Assembly (NCBI RefSeq): GCF_902712855.1
Contig: NZ_LR743507.1
Span: 3,334,001 to 3,398,000, forward strand
DNA: 64,000 nt
Source: Variovorax paradoxus
GTDB taxonomy: Bacteria; Pseudomonadota; Gammaproteobacteria; Burkholderiales; Burkholderiaceae_C
Direction of reading: 5' to 3'
Shown here: piece by piece, positions 52,575 to 61,408 of the stretch
Numbering within the stretch: the first letter of the stretch is position 1
Layout of the letters: each line of letters starts with the position of its first letter
Position numbers and translations under genes: made by a program
Notes under the pieces: generated by a model
Told to the model about the DNA's origin: nothing
The model's database searches: none
The model's input: the letters and a program-made list of their open reading frames with translations, nothing else

Positions 52575-53493
52575 AACGACACAGACACCGGTGCGCTTCG
52601 GCCCCGCCGACGCGCTGATGGGCATGCTCACCGCGCCGGTGCAGCAGGCACCGGCCGGCGTGGCCTGCCTCATGTTCAACATGGGTGCCAACCATCGCGT
52701 GGGGCCGCGCCGCATCAACGTCAAGCTGGCGCACATGCTCGCCGCGCGTGGCGTGAGCAGCCTGCGCTTCGATCTCGGCGGCGTCGGCGACAGCGACGCG
52801 CTCGACACCTCGCCCGAACTGCTGACCCGCGCGGTGCACAGCCTGCAGGCCGCCATGGACGTCGCCGAGCGCATGCTGGGCGTGCGCCAGTTCGCCATCG
52901 TCGGCATGTGCTCGGGTGTCGAGCACAGCATGGCGGCGGCCGCGGCCGACCCGCGCGTGGTGGCGGTGTCGCTGTTCGACGGCTTCGCCTTTCCCGAGCG
53001 GCGCGCCCGCTGGGAACGCAACCTGCGCCGCGCGCTGGCGGCACCCGCGCACCCGTCGTTTCCGGGCAAGGCCAAGCGCTGGCTGCAGCGCCACTTCCTG
53101 CGCAGCCACTCGACCACGCCGCTGCCGGGCTTCTTCGCAGAGAAGCGCACGCCCGACGACAACGCCGCATGGTTCAGCACCACCCTGCGCGGGCTGGTCG
53201 AGCGCAAGGTGGCGGTGCAGCTGCTGTATTCGGGCTCGCTGCACGTGTGCGACCGCGGCCGCGACCAGCTCGGCGCCCTCGGCCGCGAGTCCTACACGCA
53301 GGGCCTGCAGTACGAGTTCATGGCCGAGGTCGACCACACCGTGTGCACCGAGCGCGGCCAGCAGCTCTTCCTGAAGTCGGTCGGCGACTGGGTCACCGAC
53401 CGCTGTTTCGGTGCCAGCACCGAGCGGCGCAGCCAGAGCCGTCCGCACGCCGGCACCGAACACGCCATGCCCACCACCTGGGCCGCGCCCTGA
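52567..53493 (+). CDS. Alpha/beta-hydrolase with Cys nucleophile elbow (exosortase-hydrolase-1-like)
   Basis: 308 residues from ATG 52567. The core reads VACLMFNMGANHRVGPRRI, SLRFDLGGVGDSDALDTS and FAIVGMCSGVEHSMAAAA; the elbow GMCSG has Cys115 in the nucleophile position. A Cys here occurs in dienelactone hydrolase and, from memory, in exosortase A system-associated hydrolase 1. A histidine in MAEVDHTVCTERGQ would complete a triad. Together with the preceding gene it forms a pair like hydrolases 1 and 2 of exosortase loci. It is a good candidate for releasing the chain from the terminal PCP, which lacks a thioesterase. Confidence 0.75.
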   Translation: MNETTQTPVRFGPADALMGMLTAPVQQAPAGVACLMFNMGANHRVGPRRINVKLAHMLAARGVSSLRFDLGGVGDSDALDTSPELLTRAVHSLQAAMDVAERMLGVRQFAIVGMCSGVEHSMAAAAADPRVVAVSLFDGFAFPERRARWERNLRRALAAPAHPSFPGKAKRWLQRHFLRSHSTTPLPGFFAEKRTPDDNAAWFSTTLRGLVERKVAVQLLYSGSLHVCDRGRDQLGALGRESYTQGLQYEFMAEVDHTVCTERGQQLFLKSVGDWVTDRCFGASTERRSQSRPHAGTEHAMPTTWAAP

Positions 53494-53582
53494 AACGCGG
53501 CATCCATTTGAAGCCCTTCCGTCTTCAGCCTTTTTTTTCTTCCCGCTCACCCCACCGTCAACCGGCCGTCAAGGAGATCACC

Positions 53583-54800
53583 ATGCAACGCCCCGATCCA
53601 GCGACGCAGACATGCGCCAAGCGCCCCCTCACAGTCAGCGCCAGGGCCAAGGCCCGGATCGACAGCCGGCTGCGATGGCTGGGCCTGGCCCTGCTGCTGT
53701 CGCTCGGGATGATCGCGCTGTCAGGCTGCGCACCGGGATTCGGCAGCGTGGGCCCGCTGGGCTTCACCAGCACCACCGGCGACAGCACGGCCTCGGCCGA
53801 GAGCAACAGGATCATCCCGATCACGCCCGACCTGATCCGCTCGCAGATGGCCGCCAGGCCGACGACCGTGCCCGAGAACGTGAAGCGGCTGTTCGCCAAA
53901 TCGCCGGTCTACACCATCGGGCCGGGGGACGTGGTCGGCATCATCGTGTACGACCATCCCGAGCTGCTGCCGAACGCCGGCGCGGTCATCGCGCAGCAGT
54001 CCGACCCGACGGGCGTGAGCGTGGCGCCGGGCTTCATCGTCGGCGCCAACGGCGAGATCAGCTTCCCGTACATCGGCCGCACCAAGGTGCAGGGCCTGAC
54101 CGAAGCCGGAGCGTCGGAGCTGATCGCCAGCCGCATCCAGAAGTTCATCAAGGAGCCGCAGGTCACGGTGCGCATCCAGTCGTTCCGCAGCCAGCGCGCC
54201 TACGTGCAGGGCGAGGTCCGCACGCCCGGCCTGCAGATCTTCACCGACGTGCCGATGACGCTGTCGGAGGCCATCAGCCGCGCCGGCAGCTTCACCACGG
54301 CGGGTGACCGCGCCCGCATCACGCTCACGCGCGGCGGCGTCTCCACCGTGGTGGACATGACGGCGCTCCAGGCCGCGGGCATGGACGGCAACAGCATCCC
54401 GCTGCGCAACGGCGACGTGGTGAACGTCGGCACCCGCGAGGACAGCCGGGTGTACGTGATGGGCGAGGTGCGTTCGCCCTCGCCGCTGCAGATGCGCATG
54501 AACGGCCGCCTGAGCCTGAACGAGGCGCTCGGCGACGTCGGCGGACCCGACCTGCTTGCGGCCGATCCGGCGCAGATCTACGTGGTGCGCAACTCGCCCG
54601 ACAACCTCGACGTGCAGCAGATCTTCAACCTCAACGCGAAGAACCCTGCAGCGCTCGCGCTGGCCGACCGCTTCGAGCTGATGCCGCGCGACGTGGTCTA
54701 CGTGGACCGCGTGCCGCTGGCCACGTGGAACCGCGTGATCAGCCTGATCCTGCCGTCGGCACAGGTCGTCAACCTCTCCCGCGACACCGCGCGCCGGTGA
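53583..54800 (+). CDS. Polysaccharide export outer-membrane lipoprotein, Wza-like
   Basis: 405 residues from ATG 53583, preceded by AAGGAGA. The lipobox is LSGC with Cys49, so the leader of 48 residues is longer than usual. Then the Poly_export (PES) domain (SPVYTIGPGDVVGIIVYDHP), SLBB repeats (RAYVQGEVRTPGLQIFTDVP and VYVMGEVRSPSPLQMRMNGR) and a C-terminal helix that crosses the outer membrane in Wza (residues about 370-405). It forms the octameric channel for exopolysaccharide export. Starts the EPS part of the gene train, 89 bases after the hydrolase. Confidence 0.94.
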   Translation: MQRPDPATQTCAKRPLTVSARAKARIDSRLRWLGLALLLSLGMIALSGCAPGFGSVGPLGFTSTTGDSTASAESNRIIPITPDLIRSQMAARPTTVPENVKRLFAKSPVYTIGPGDVVGIIVYDHPELLPNAGAVIAQQSDPTGVSVAPGFIVGANGEISFPYIGRTKVQGLTEAGASELIASRIQKFIKEPQVTVRIQSFRSQRAYVQGEVRTPGLQIFTDVPMTLSEAISRAGSFTTAGDRARITLTRGGVSTVVDMTALQAAGMDGNSIPLRNGDVVNVGTREDSRVYVMGEVRSPSPLQMRMNGRLSLNEALGDVGGPDLLAADPAQIYVVRNSPDNLDVQQIFNLNAKNPAALALADRFELMPRDVVYVDRVPLATWNRVISLILPSAQVVNLSRDTARR

Positions 54801-54834
54801 GTTCTCCACCCCTCCACACGAAAAGGTGAACCCC

Positions 54835-57171
54835 ATGAACGCGCGTTGGCAACCCTCGCTCCCGGGCCCCGCGGCCACACCCGTCACGGTGCTCGAGACG
54901 ACCGCCTGGCCCCGGGAATCGCGGCTGCGGGAATGCATCGACATCCTGATCGACAGCCGCTGGCTGATCGCCACCATCACCGTGCTGGCGCTGCTGATCG
55001 GGGTGGGCTATGCCCTCTTCGGCCCGCGCGTGTACGAGGCCAACATCCTGATCCAGGTGGAAGACTCGGAACGCTCCAGCGGCAACTTCCCTGGCGACGC
55101 GAACGGCGGCGGCGGCATCAACGTGAAGACGCCGACCACCGGCGAGACCGAGATCCTGCGCTCGCGCATGGTGCTCGGCCAGGCGATGGAGAACACCCGC
55201 CTCTACATCAGCGCGAAGCCGCGCTACATCCCGGTGGTGGGCGAGTTCCTCGCGCGCCATTCGAACCGCCTGTCGACCCCCGGCATCTTCGGCATGGGCA
55301 ACTATGTCTCGGGCACCGAGCGCATCGCCGTCGCCCAGATGGACGTGCCGGCCGCCTTCGAGGGCAAGAAGTTCACGCTGGTCGCGGGGGACGGCGGCAA
55401 CTACACGCTGACCAACCCCGACCTCGAGACACCGCTGAAGGGCACCGTCGGCGTGCCGCTGGACGCCGCCGTGCCCGGCGGCACCGTGCACCTGCTGGTG
55501 GGCTCCTTCGACGCCGAGCCCGGCGCCGCCTTCGAGCTGGAGCGCAAGTCCAAGCAGCTCACCCTGCTGAACCTGCAGAAGGACCTGCGCGTGGTCGAGA
55601 AAGGCAAGCAGTCGGGCGTGATCGACGTCAGCCTGCAGGCCGAGGACCGCGGCCAGCTGGCCGACATGCTCAACGAGATCTCGCGCCTTTACGTGCGGCA
55701 GAACATCGACCAGAAGACGGTGCAGGCCGAGCGCGCACTGGCGTTCCTGGGCACCGAGCTGCCCAGGTTCAAGGCGCAGCTGGAGCAGTCGGAAGACAGC
55801 TACAACCAGTACCGCAACCAGAACGGCACCATCAGCCTGGACGACGAGGCCCGCAATGCCCTCGCGCAGAACGTGGACCTGCAGGCCAAGCTGCTCGACG
55901 CGAAGCAGAAGCGGCTGGACCTGGTGGGCCGCTTCACCTCCGCGCACCCGATGGTGCAGACGCTCGACACGCAGATCGCCTCGCTCAAGAAGGAACTGGG
56001 CTCGGTCGACGGGCGCATCCGCCGCATGCCCATGCTGCAGCAGAACTCGCTGCGCATGCAGCGCGACATCAAGGTCAACACCGACCTGTACGCATCGCTG
56101 CTGAACAGCTCGCTGCAGATGCGCCTGGCCAAGGAGGGCAAGGTCGCCAACGTGCGCGTGCTCGACCAGGCGCTGGTGGCCGAGAAGCCGGTGCGTCCGA
56201 AGCCGCTGATCGTGGTGGCGCTGGCGCTGGCCGGCGGGCTGTTCCTCGGTGGCGCCGCGGCGCTGGCACGCAAGAACCTCAAGCGCTCCATCGAAAACCC
56301 CCAGGACATCGAGGCCGTCACCGGCCTGAGCGTGTACAGCTCGATTCCGCTGAGCACCCAGCAGCGCGTGCTCGACCGCGCGGTGCGCGCGGGCAAGCCC
56401 GGCGTGAAGGTGCTGGCCGCGCTGCACGTGGAAGACCCGGCGCTGGAAGGCCTGCGCCGCCTGCGCACCGCGCTGAAGTTCGTGATGCTGGGCGCACCCA
56501 ACAACCGGATCATGATCTCCAGCGCCACCGCCGGCGCGGGCAAGACCTTCGTGTCGTCGAACTTCGCCACGCTGCTGGCCACCTCCGGCAAGCGCGTGCT
56601 GCTGATCGACGGCGACCTGCGCCGCGGCACCCTGAGCGAGGAGTTCGGCCTGCAGCGCAAGGACGGCCTGTCGGACGTCATCACCGGCGACGTGCCGCTG
56701 GAGCAGGGCATCCATCACCACGTTCTGCTGAACCTCGACGTGATGAGCGCGGGCACGCTGCATCCCGACCCCGCCGGTCTCATGACCAGCGACTCGTTCG
56801 CCCACACGCTGGCCACGCTGTCCTCGCGATACGACGTGGTGGTGGTCGACGCGCCGCCCGCCCTGCTGGCCTCCGAGACCGCCGCGATGGCGCCGAGCAT
56901 GGGCACGCTGCTGCTCGTCGCGCGTGCCGACATGAGCGAGATGGGCGAGCTGGTGGAAAGCGGCAAGCGCCTGGCCCACGTGGGCGCGGCCTTCCACGGC
57001 GTCGTGTTCAACGCGGTCGACACCACGCAGCGCCAGAACCGCAACTACGGCTATGGCTACTACGGCGCCGGCGCGCCGGCCGCGCGGCGCGAGCCCGCCT
57101 ACGCACTGGACACCTCCACCGCCGACACCGTGATGCCGAAGCGCATCGAACCGGAGCACGCAGGATCATGA
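54835..57171 (+). CDS. Wzc-like chain-length determinant / tyrosine autokinase
   Basis: 778 residues from ATG 54835; GTG at 54826 adds three residues. Two membrane helices near residues 44-62 and 465-485 (LIVVALALAGGLFLGGAAAL) enclose a Wzz-type periplasmic region with long helices (LPRFKAQLEQSEDSYNQYRN). The BY-kinase domain has Walker A SATAGAGKTF (Lys570), Walker A-prime LLIDGDLRRG (Asp592, Asp594) and Walker B VVVVDAPPALL. A tyrosine cluster near 738-743 (NYGYGYY) is the autophosphorylation site. It controls polymer length and export with the Wza-like protein. The stop overlaps the sugar transferase start by 4 bases. Confidence 0.95.
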   Translation: MNARWQPSLPGPAATPVTVLETTAWPRESRLRECIDILIDSRWLIATITVLALLIGVGYALFGPRVYEANILIQVEDSERSSGNFPGDANGGGGINVKTPTTGETEILRSRMVLGQAMENTRLYISAKPRYIPVVGEFLARHSNRLSTPGIFGMGNYVSGTERIAVAQMDVPAAFEGKKFTLVAGDGGNYTLTNPDLETPLKGTVGVPLDAAVPGGTVHLLVGSFDAEPGAAFELERKSKQLTLLNLQKDLRVVEKGKQSGVIDVSLQAEDRGQLADMLNEISRLYVRQNIDQKTVQAERALAFLGTELPRFKAQLEQSEDSYNQYRNQNGTISLDDEARNALAQNVDLQAKLLDAKQKRLDLVGRFTSAHPMVQTLDTQIASLKKELGSVDGRIRRMPMLQQNSLRMQRDIKVNTDLYASLLNSSLQMRLAKEGKVANVRVLDQALVAEKPVRPKPLIVVALALAGGLFLGGAAALARKNLKRSIENPQDIEAVTGLSVYSSIPLSTQQRVLDRAVRAGKPGVKVLAALHVEDPALEGLRRLRTALKFVMLGAPNNRIMISSATAGAGKTFVSSNFATLLATSGKRVLLIDGDLRRGTLSEEFGLQRKDGLSDVITGDVPLEQGIHHHVLLNLDVMSAGTLHPDPAGLMTSDSFAHTLATLSSRYDVVVVDAPPALLASETAAMAPSMGTLLLVARADMSEMGELVESGKRLAHVGAAFHGVVFNAVDTTQRQNRNYGYGYYGAGAPAARREPAYALDTSTADTVMPKRIEPEHAGS

Positions 57172-57884
57172 ACACGCTGCAGTCCACCTCCACCACCCGG
57201 CGCGCCGCCGACGGCACGGGCGCCGGCGCGGCGGCCAACACGCCCGTCTACGGGCCGATCGGCGGCGCGCTCTGGCTGCGCTGCGCCAAGCGCGCAGCCG
57301 ACATCCTGATGGCCGGTTCGTTCTTCCTGTTCTTCGGCTGGGCCTACGCGCTCATCTGGCTCGGCGTGCTCTACACCTCCGGCGGGCCGGCCATCTACAT
57401 GCAGCCGCGTTTCGGCAAGGACGGCAAGGTCTTCAAGTTCTACAAGTTCCGCTCGATGGTGGCCGACTCCGAGGCGGTGCTGGCGCGACACCTGCGCGAG
57501 AACGAGGCCGCGCGCCGCGAGTGGGCCATGTACCAGAAGCTGGTGCACGACCCGCGCATCACCCGCTTCGGCGCCATCCTGCGCAAGTACAGCATCGACG
57601 AGTTCCCCCAGTTCTGGAACGTGCTCAAGGGCGACATGAGCATGGTCGGCCCGCGCCCCTGCATGTTCACGCAGAAGCACCTGTACGGCGACTACTGGGA
57701 CCACTACTGCGCGGTGCGCCCCGGCATCACCGGCCTGTGGCAGATCAGCGGCCGCAACGAGATCAGCTACCGCCGCCGCGCGGCGATGGACGCCGAGTAC
57801 GTGGCGCACCTGTCGCTGTGGCGCGACCTCGTGATCCTGCTGAAGACCTTCGGCGTGGTGACCGGGGCGCGCGGGTCGCGCTAG
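57168..57884 (+). CDS. Initiating sugar transferase, WbaP/EpsE-like
   Basis: 238 residues from ATG 57168. One membrane segment (ILMAGSFFLFFGWAYALIWLG) follows a polar N-terminus, so this is a short, WcaJ-C-terminal-like form without the extra helices of full WbaP. Catalytic motifs are KFYKFRSM, ITRFGAILRKYSIDEFPQFW, GDMSMVGPRP and RPGITGLWQISGRN. It moves a hexose-1-phosphate to undecaprenyl phosphate, the first step of repeat-unit assembly on the inner membrane. Substrate sugar cannot be told from sequence. Confidence 0.94.
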   Translation: MNTLQSTSTTRRAADGTGAGAAANTPVYGPIGGALWLRCAKRAADILMAGSFFLFFGWAYALIWLGVLYTSGGPAIYMQPRFGKDGKVFKFYKFRSMVADSEAVLARHLRENEAARREWAMYQKLVHDPRITRFGAILRKYSIDEFPQFWNVLKGDMSMVGPRPCMFTQKHLYGDYWDHYCAVRPGITGLWQISGRNEISYRRRAAMDAEYVAHLSLWRDLVILLKTFGVVTGARGSR

Positions 57885-57960
57885 GCGCACCGCCAGCCGC
57901 ACGTGGCTCCGATTTCGATTTCGTCTCCCTGGAACTTCAACTTCTTCACCGAAAGCACAT

Positions 57961-58956
57961 ATGCGAGTCTTTGTTGCTGGTCATCGCGGAATGGTGGGTC
58001 AGGCGACCGCAAGGCGCCTGCGCGAAATGGGCCATGAGGTCGTGACACGAACCCGCTCCGAACTCGACCTCCTCGACCAGGCGGCCGTGGCCCGCTTCTT
58101 CGCGGCAGAGCAGATCGACCAGGTCTACCTCGCCGCAGCCAAGGTCGGCGGCATCCACGCCAACATGACGTATCCGGCGCAATTCATCTACGAGAACCTG
58201 ATGATCGCCACCAACGTCACGCACCAGGCCTTCCTGGCGGGCGTGAAGCGGCTGCTGTTCCTGGGCTCCAGTTGCATCTATCCGCGGCTGGCCGAGCAGC
58301 CGATCCGCGAGGAATACCTGCTCAACGGCAAGCTCGAACCCACCAACGAGCCCTATGCGATCGCCAAGATCGCGGGCCTCAAGCTGTGCGAGAGCTACAA
58401 CCGCCAGTACGGCGCGACCCACGGCATCGACTACCGCAGCGTCATGCCGACCAACCTGTACGGCCCTGGTGACAACTACCACCTCGAGAACAGCCACGTG
58501 GTGCCGGCGCTGATCCAGCGCTTTCACCTGGCCAAGATCAGCAACGCGCCCAGCGTTCTGATCTGGGGCAGTGGTCGGGCACGGCGTGAGTTCCTCTACG
58601 TCGACGACATGGTCGAAGGCTGCCTCGAGGTCATGAAGCTGTCGCGCGCCGACTACGACCAGCAGACCGATGCGATGCGCGGCCACATCAACCTCGGCAC
58701 CGGCGAGGATGTGTCGATCGCCGAACTCACCGAACTGATCCGCGACGTGGTCGGCTACACCGGCAGCATCCGCTACGACCTCGCGCAGCCCGACGGCGCG
58801 CCGCGCAAGCTGCTCGACGTATCGCGCGCCGACAACCTCGGCTGGCACGCCACGGTGCCGCTGGCCGAGGGACTGCGCCGCACCTACGCCGACTACCAGA
58901 CGGCGATCCGTCCGGTCGAGGAATCCGACCCGATGCACGCCCACGCACACGCCTGA
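57961..58956 (+). CDS. fcl: GDP-L-fucose synthase
   Basis: 331 residues. Rossmann motif FVAGHRGMVGQATA, SSC motif LFLGSSCIYPRLAEQPI, and the catalytic Tyr132-Lys136 pair in EPYAIAKIAG; NPTNLYGPGDNYH-like stretch (MPTNLYGPGDNYHLENSH) and HINLGTGEDVSIAEL complete the family pattern. It converts GDP-4-keto-6-deoxymannose to GDP-L-fucose. The partner GDP-mannose 4,6-dehydratase is not in the window, so it must be coded elsewhere. A related epimerase/reductase role is less likely. A His-rich tail ends the protein. 76 bases from the previous gene. Confidence 0.93.
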   Translation: MRVFVAGHRGMVGQATARRLREMGHEVVTRTRSELDLLDQAAVARFFAAEQIDQVYLAAAKVGGIHANMTYPAQFIYENLMIATNVTHQAFLAGVKRLLFLGSSCIYPRLAEQPIREEYLLNGKLEPTNEPYAIAKIAGLKLCESYNRQYGATHGIDYRSVMPTNLYGPGDNYHLENSHVVPALIQRFHLAKISNAPSVLIWGSGRARREFLYVDDMVEGCLEVMKLSRADYDQQTDAMRGHINLGTGEDVSIAELTELIRDVVGYTGSIRYDLAQPDGAPRKLLDVSRADNLGWHATVPLAEGLRRTYADYQTAIRPVEESDPMHAHAHA

Positions 58957-58992
58957 GCGCAACGACCCACCCCACACCCTCCAGGGCCCACC

Positions 58993-60309
58993 ATGCGAAC
59001 CCTCTCCTTCTGGTCCGGCATCGTCTGCGCGCTGCTGTGCGGCCTGGTCGACCCGGTGTGGGGCTATGTGGCGGTGTTCGCGCTGTCGCTGGTCCAGCTC
59101 GCGCTGCTGGGCTCGTCCGGCGGCAGCGTGTTCCTGCTGATTCACTACGCGACGATCCTGACGTACTTCTCGCTGGCGCCGGCGATGCAGATCTCGCACG
59201 ACGTCGATTTCTGGGAAGCCGGACTCATGAGCACCTCGGCGCATACGCAGGCGCTGGTGCTGCTCGTCCTGTACATGGCCGGCGTGGAGGCCGCGCGGCT
59301 GGGCGTGCCCGACGGGCCGGCGCACCAGCCCGGACGCCACGACCGGCAGCTGGCCGGCGTCGCCCATCCGCTGTTGCTTCTGCTGAGCTGCTCGCTGGCC
59401 GCCTTCGCCGCGCTGTTCATCCGGCCCGACCTCAACTTCATGGCACGCGGCCTCTCGGGCGATGAGGAAAACATGCCGCTGGACTTCATCGTCTATTCGA
59501 CGCTGCCCAAGCTGGTGGTGCTGATGTGCTTCGTGGCGCTCGCCATCCACGCGGTGCGCCGGCGCACGGCGTGGTCCTGGTGCGCGGCGGCGCTGGCGTT
59601 CGCGCTGGCGATGATCGCGGCCAACCCGGTCAACACGGCCCGCCAGGTGCTGCTGATCGGGCTCCTGCCGCTGCTCATCCATGCGCTGGGCCGCCACCGC
59701 CGCTGGCTGCTGGGCGCCGTGATCTTCGGCGCCATCGCGGGGCTGGGTCCGGTGTTCAACCTCATCTCGCGCGGCAGCATGTGGGGCGAGGAGCTCACGA
59801 CCTTTCCCTTCAGCCCGGACTTCGACGCGATGTTCGTGGTCGCCGGCATTCTCGAGCGCGCGCCGATCCCGGACCTGGGCTGGGGCCGCTACCTGCTCTC
59901 GGCGTTCTCGTTCTTCCTGCCGCGCGACCTGAAGATGTTCCCTGACTTCGACCCGCTCGGCTGGTCGGCCATCCTGGGCAACTTCTCGCAGAGCAACCTG
60001 TCGCTGCCGCCCTTCACCACGGCGTACTTCGACTTCGGCTTCGCCGGGCCGGCCCTGCTGGGCATCGCGATTTCGGCGGGCTTTCGCATCGTCGACCGCG
60101 CCGTCGATCCGAACCGCGCGCTGTCGAGCGGCTACCTGTCGGCGCTGGTGCTGCTGGCCGCCTACGTGCCTTTCATGCGCGGCCCGATCCTGGGCTGGGG
60201 GCCGTTCGCCGCCTCCGGCGTGATCGCCGCCGTGATCGCCGGTGCCCTGAGTGCCCGCGCCCGCCGTCCCCAGCGGCGGATCGTGCGCCAGGGCCTTCCG
60301 AGTGCGTAA
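58993..60309 (+). CDS. Polytopic membrane protein, probable Wzy-type polymerase
   Basis: 438 residues with about ten hydrophobic segments, from the first (SGIVCALLCGLVDPVWGYVAV) to the last (GVIAAVIAGALSA). A large hydrophilic loop near residues 260-340 (GSMWGEELTTFPFSPDFDAM, then LGWGRYLLSAFSFFLPRDLK) is the usual site of the polymerase active arginines in Wzy proteins. Sequence identity between Wzy proteins is low, so the call rests on topology and gene context between GDP-fucose synthase and a glycosyltransferase. An alternative is an EpsF/O-antigen ligase-like protein. Confidence 0.78.
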   Translation: MRTLSFWSGIVCALLCGLVDPVWGYVAVFALSLVQLALLGSSGGSVFLLIHYATILTYFSLAPAMQISHDVDFWEAGLMSTSAHTQALVLLVLYMAGVEAARLGVPDGPAHQPGRHDRQLAGVAHPLLLLLSCSLAAFAALFIRPDLNFMARGLSGDEENMPLDFIVYSTLPKLVVLMCFVALAIHAVRRRTAWSWCAAALAFALAMIAANPVNTARQVLLIGLLPLLIHALGRHRRWLLGAVIFGAIAGLGPVFNLISRGSMWGEELTTFPFSPDFDAMFVVAGILERAPIPDLGWGRYLLSAFSFFLPRDLKMFPDFDPLGWSAILGNFSQSNLSLPPFTTAYFDFGFAGPALLGIAISAGFRIVDRAVDPNRALSSGYLSALVLLAAYVPFMRGPILGWGPFAASGVIAAVIAGALSARARRPQRRIVRQGLPSA

Positions 60310-60322
60310 GGAACAGAGCGCC

Positions 60323-61408
60323 ATGGCCACCTACCTCTACTACGACACCATCCGCCTCAACAAGGGCGCCGGCGGCGTGCTCAACATGTCGGACGTGCTG
60401 CTGCGCCACATGCGCCTGTCGCGCGACGACCGGGTGGAATCCGTCAGCGAACGGCATCCGCGCCTGTATGCGCTGGCCGAGCGGCTGAAGATCAGCCGCT
60501 TCGTGCTCGACACGCTGCTCTACAACTTCCATCGCCTGCGCATGCTGCTGACCGGCGAGCAGCTGTTCTCGGTGTTCCCCAACTACTTCCTGCCGTTCAC
60601 GCTGCTCGGGCGGCACCGCGACGCGATCGTGGTGGTGCACGACCTGCAGTACAAGGCATACCCGCAGTACTTCAAGCGCACGAAGCGGCTGTTCCTCGAC
60701 TGGAACCTGTGGCGCGCGGCGCGCAGCGAAGCGGACGTGGTCTTCATCAGCCGCAGCAGCCAGCAGGACTTCGAGCGCCATTTCGGCCGTTGCGAGCACT
60801 CGGCGGTCATCTTCAACCCGGTGGACGCGCCGCGGGTCGCCGCGGCAGAACCGTCTTCGAACGGCGCGCCGCCCGAGCGCTACCTGATCGCGGCCTACCA
60901 CTACTACCCGCACAAGAACTTCGGCGGCATCCTGGCGCTGTTCGAGCGCATGAAGCGCGCCGGGCTGGTCGACTTCCTCGACATCACCGGCAACGGCGCG
61001 GCCGAGGTGGAGCGCATGGTCTCGGCGCTGGCGCCCGAGGTGCGCGGCTTCGTGCGGCACCGCGGCCTGGTGTCGCGCGAGGAGCTGCTGCGGCTGTACA
61101 CGGGCGCCACGGCGTTCATCTCTCTGTCGACCTTCGAGGGCTTCAACCTCTCGGCGGCAGAGGCTGCCACGCTGGGCGTTCCGCTGCTGCTGTCGGACAT
61201 CCCGGTGCACCGCGAACTGTTCGCCGGCTACGGCTTCTTCGTGGGCAGCGCTGGCAGCGATCCGTACCGGCTCGCCAAGTACCTGGCGCTGCACGAACGC
61301 ACACAGCCGTCATGGACGCATGCCGCCGCCTGCGCGCCTTCGGCGATCGCGGGGCGCTACCTGATGCTCAAGCGCGGCACGCTGTCTTTCGAACGGGTGA
61401 CGCCATGA
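60323..61408 (+). CDS. Glycosyltransferase family 4 protein
   Basis: 361 residues from ATG 60323 with AAGGA upstream. N-domain with GAGGVLNMSD and IVVVHDLQYKAYPQYF; the C-domain has YHYYPHKNFGGIL and the donor-binding EX7E-like stretch STFEGFNLSAAEAATLGVPL, as in GT4 retaining enzymes. It should add one sugar to the lipid-linked repeat unit in the cytoplasm. Donor and acceptor are unknown; fucose or another sugar from this locus is plausible. The stop overlaps the next gene by 4 bases. Confidence 0.92.
   Translation: MATYLYYDTIRLNKGAGGVLNMSDVLLRHMRLSRDDRVESVSERHPRLYALAERLKISRFVLDTLLYNFHRLRMLLTGEQLFSVFPNYFLPFTLLGRHRDAIVVVHDLQYKAYPQYFKRTKRLFLDWNLWRAARSEADVVFISRSSQQDFERHFGRCEHSAVIFNPVDAPRVAAAEPSSNGAPPERYLIAAYHYYPHKNFGGILALFERMKRAGLVDFLDITGNGAAEVERMVSALAPEVRGFVRHRGLVSREELLRLYTGATAFISLSTFEGFNLSAAEAATLGVPLLLSDIPVHRELFAGYGFFVGSAGSDPYRLAKYLALHERTQPSWTHAAACAPSAIAGRYLMLKRGTLSFERVTP

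Noticed and set aside
38640..53493. Siderophore biosynthesis locus such as variochelin
   Set aside because: No TonB receptor, ornithine hydroxylase, MbtH or siderophore exporter nearby; the aminotransferase PKS and EPS neighbours point elsewhere.
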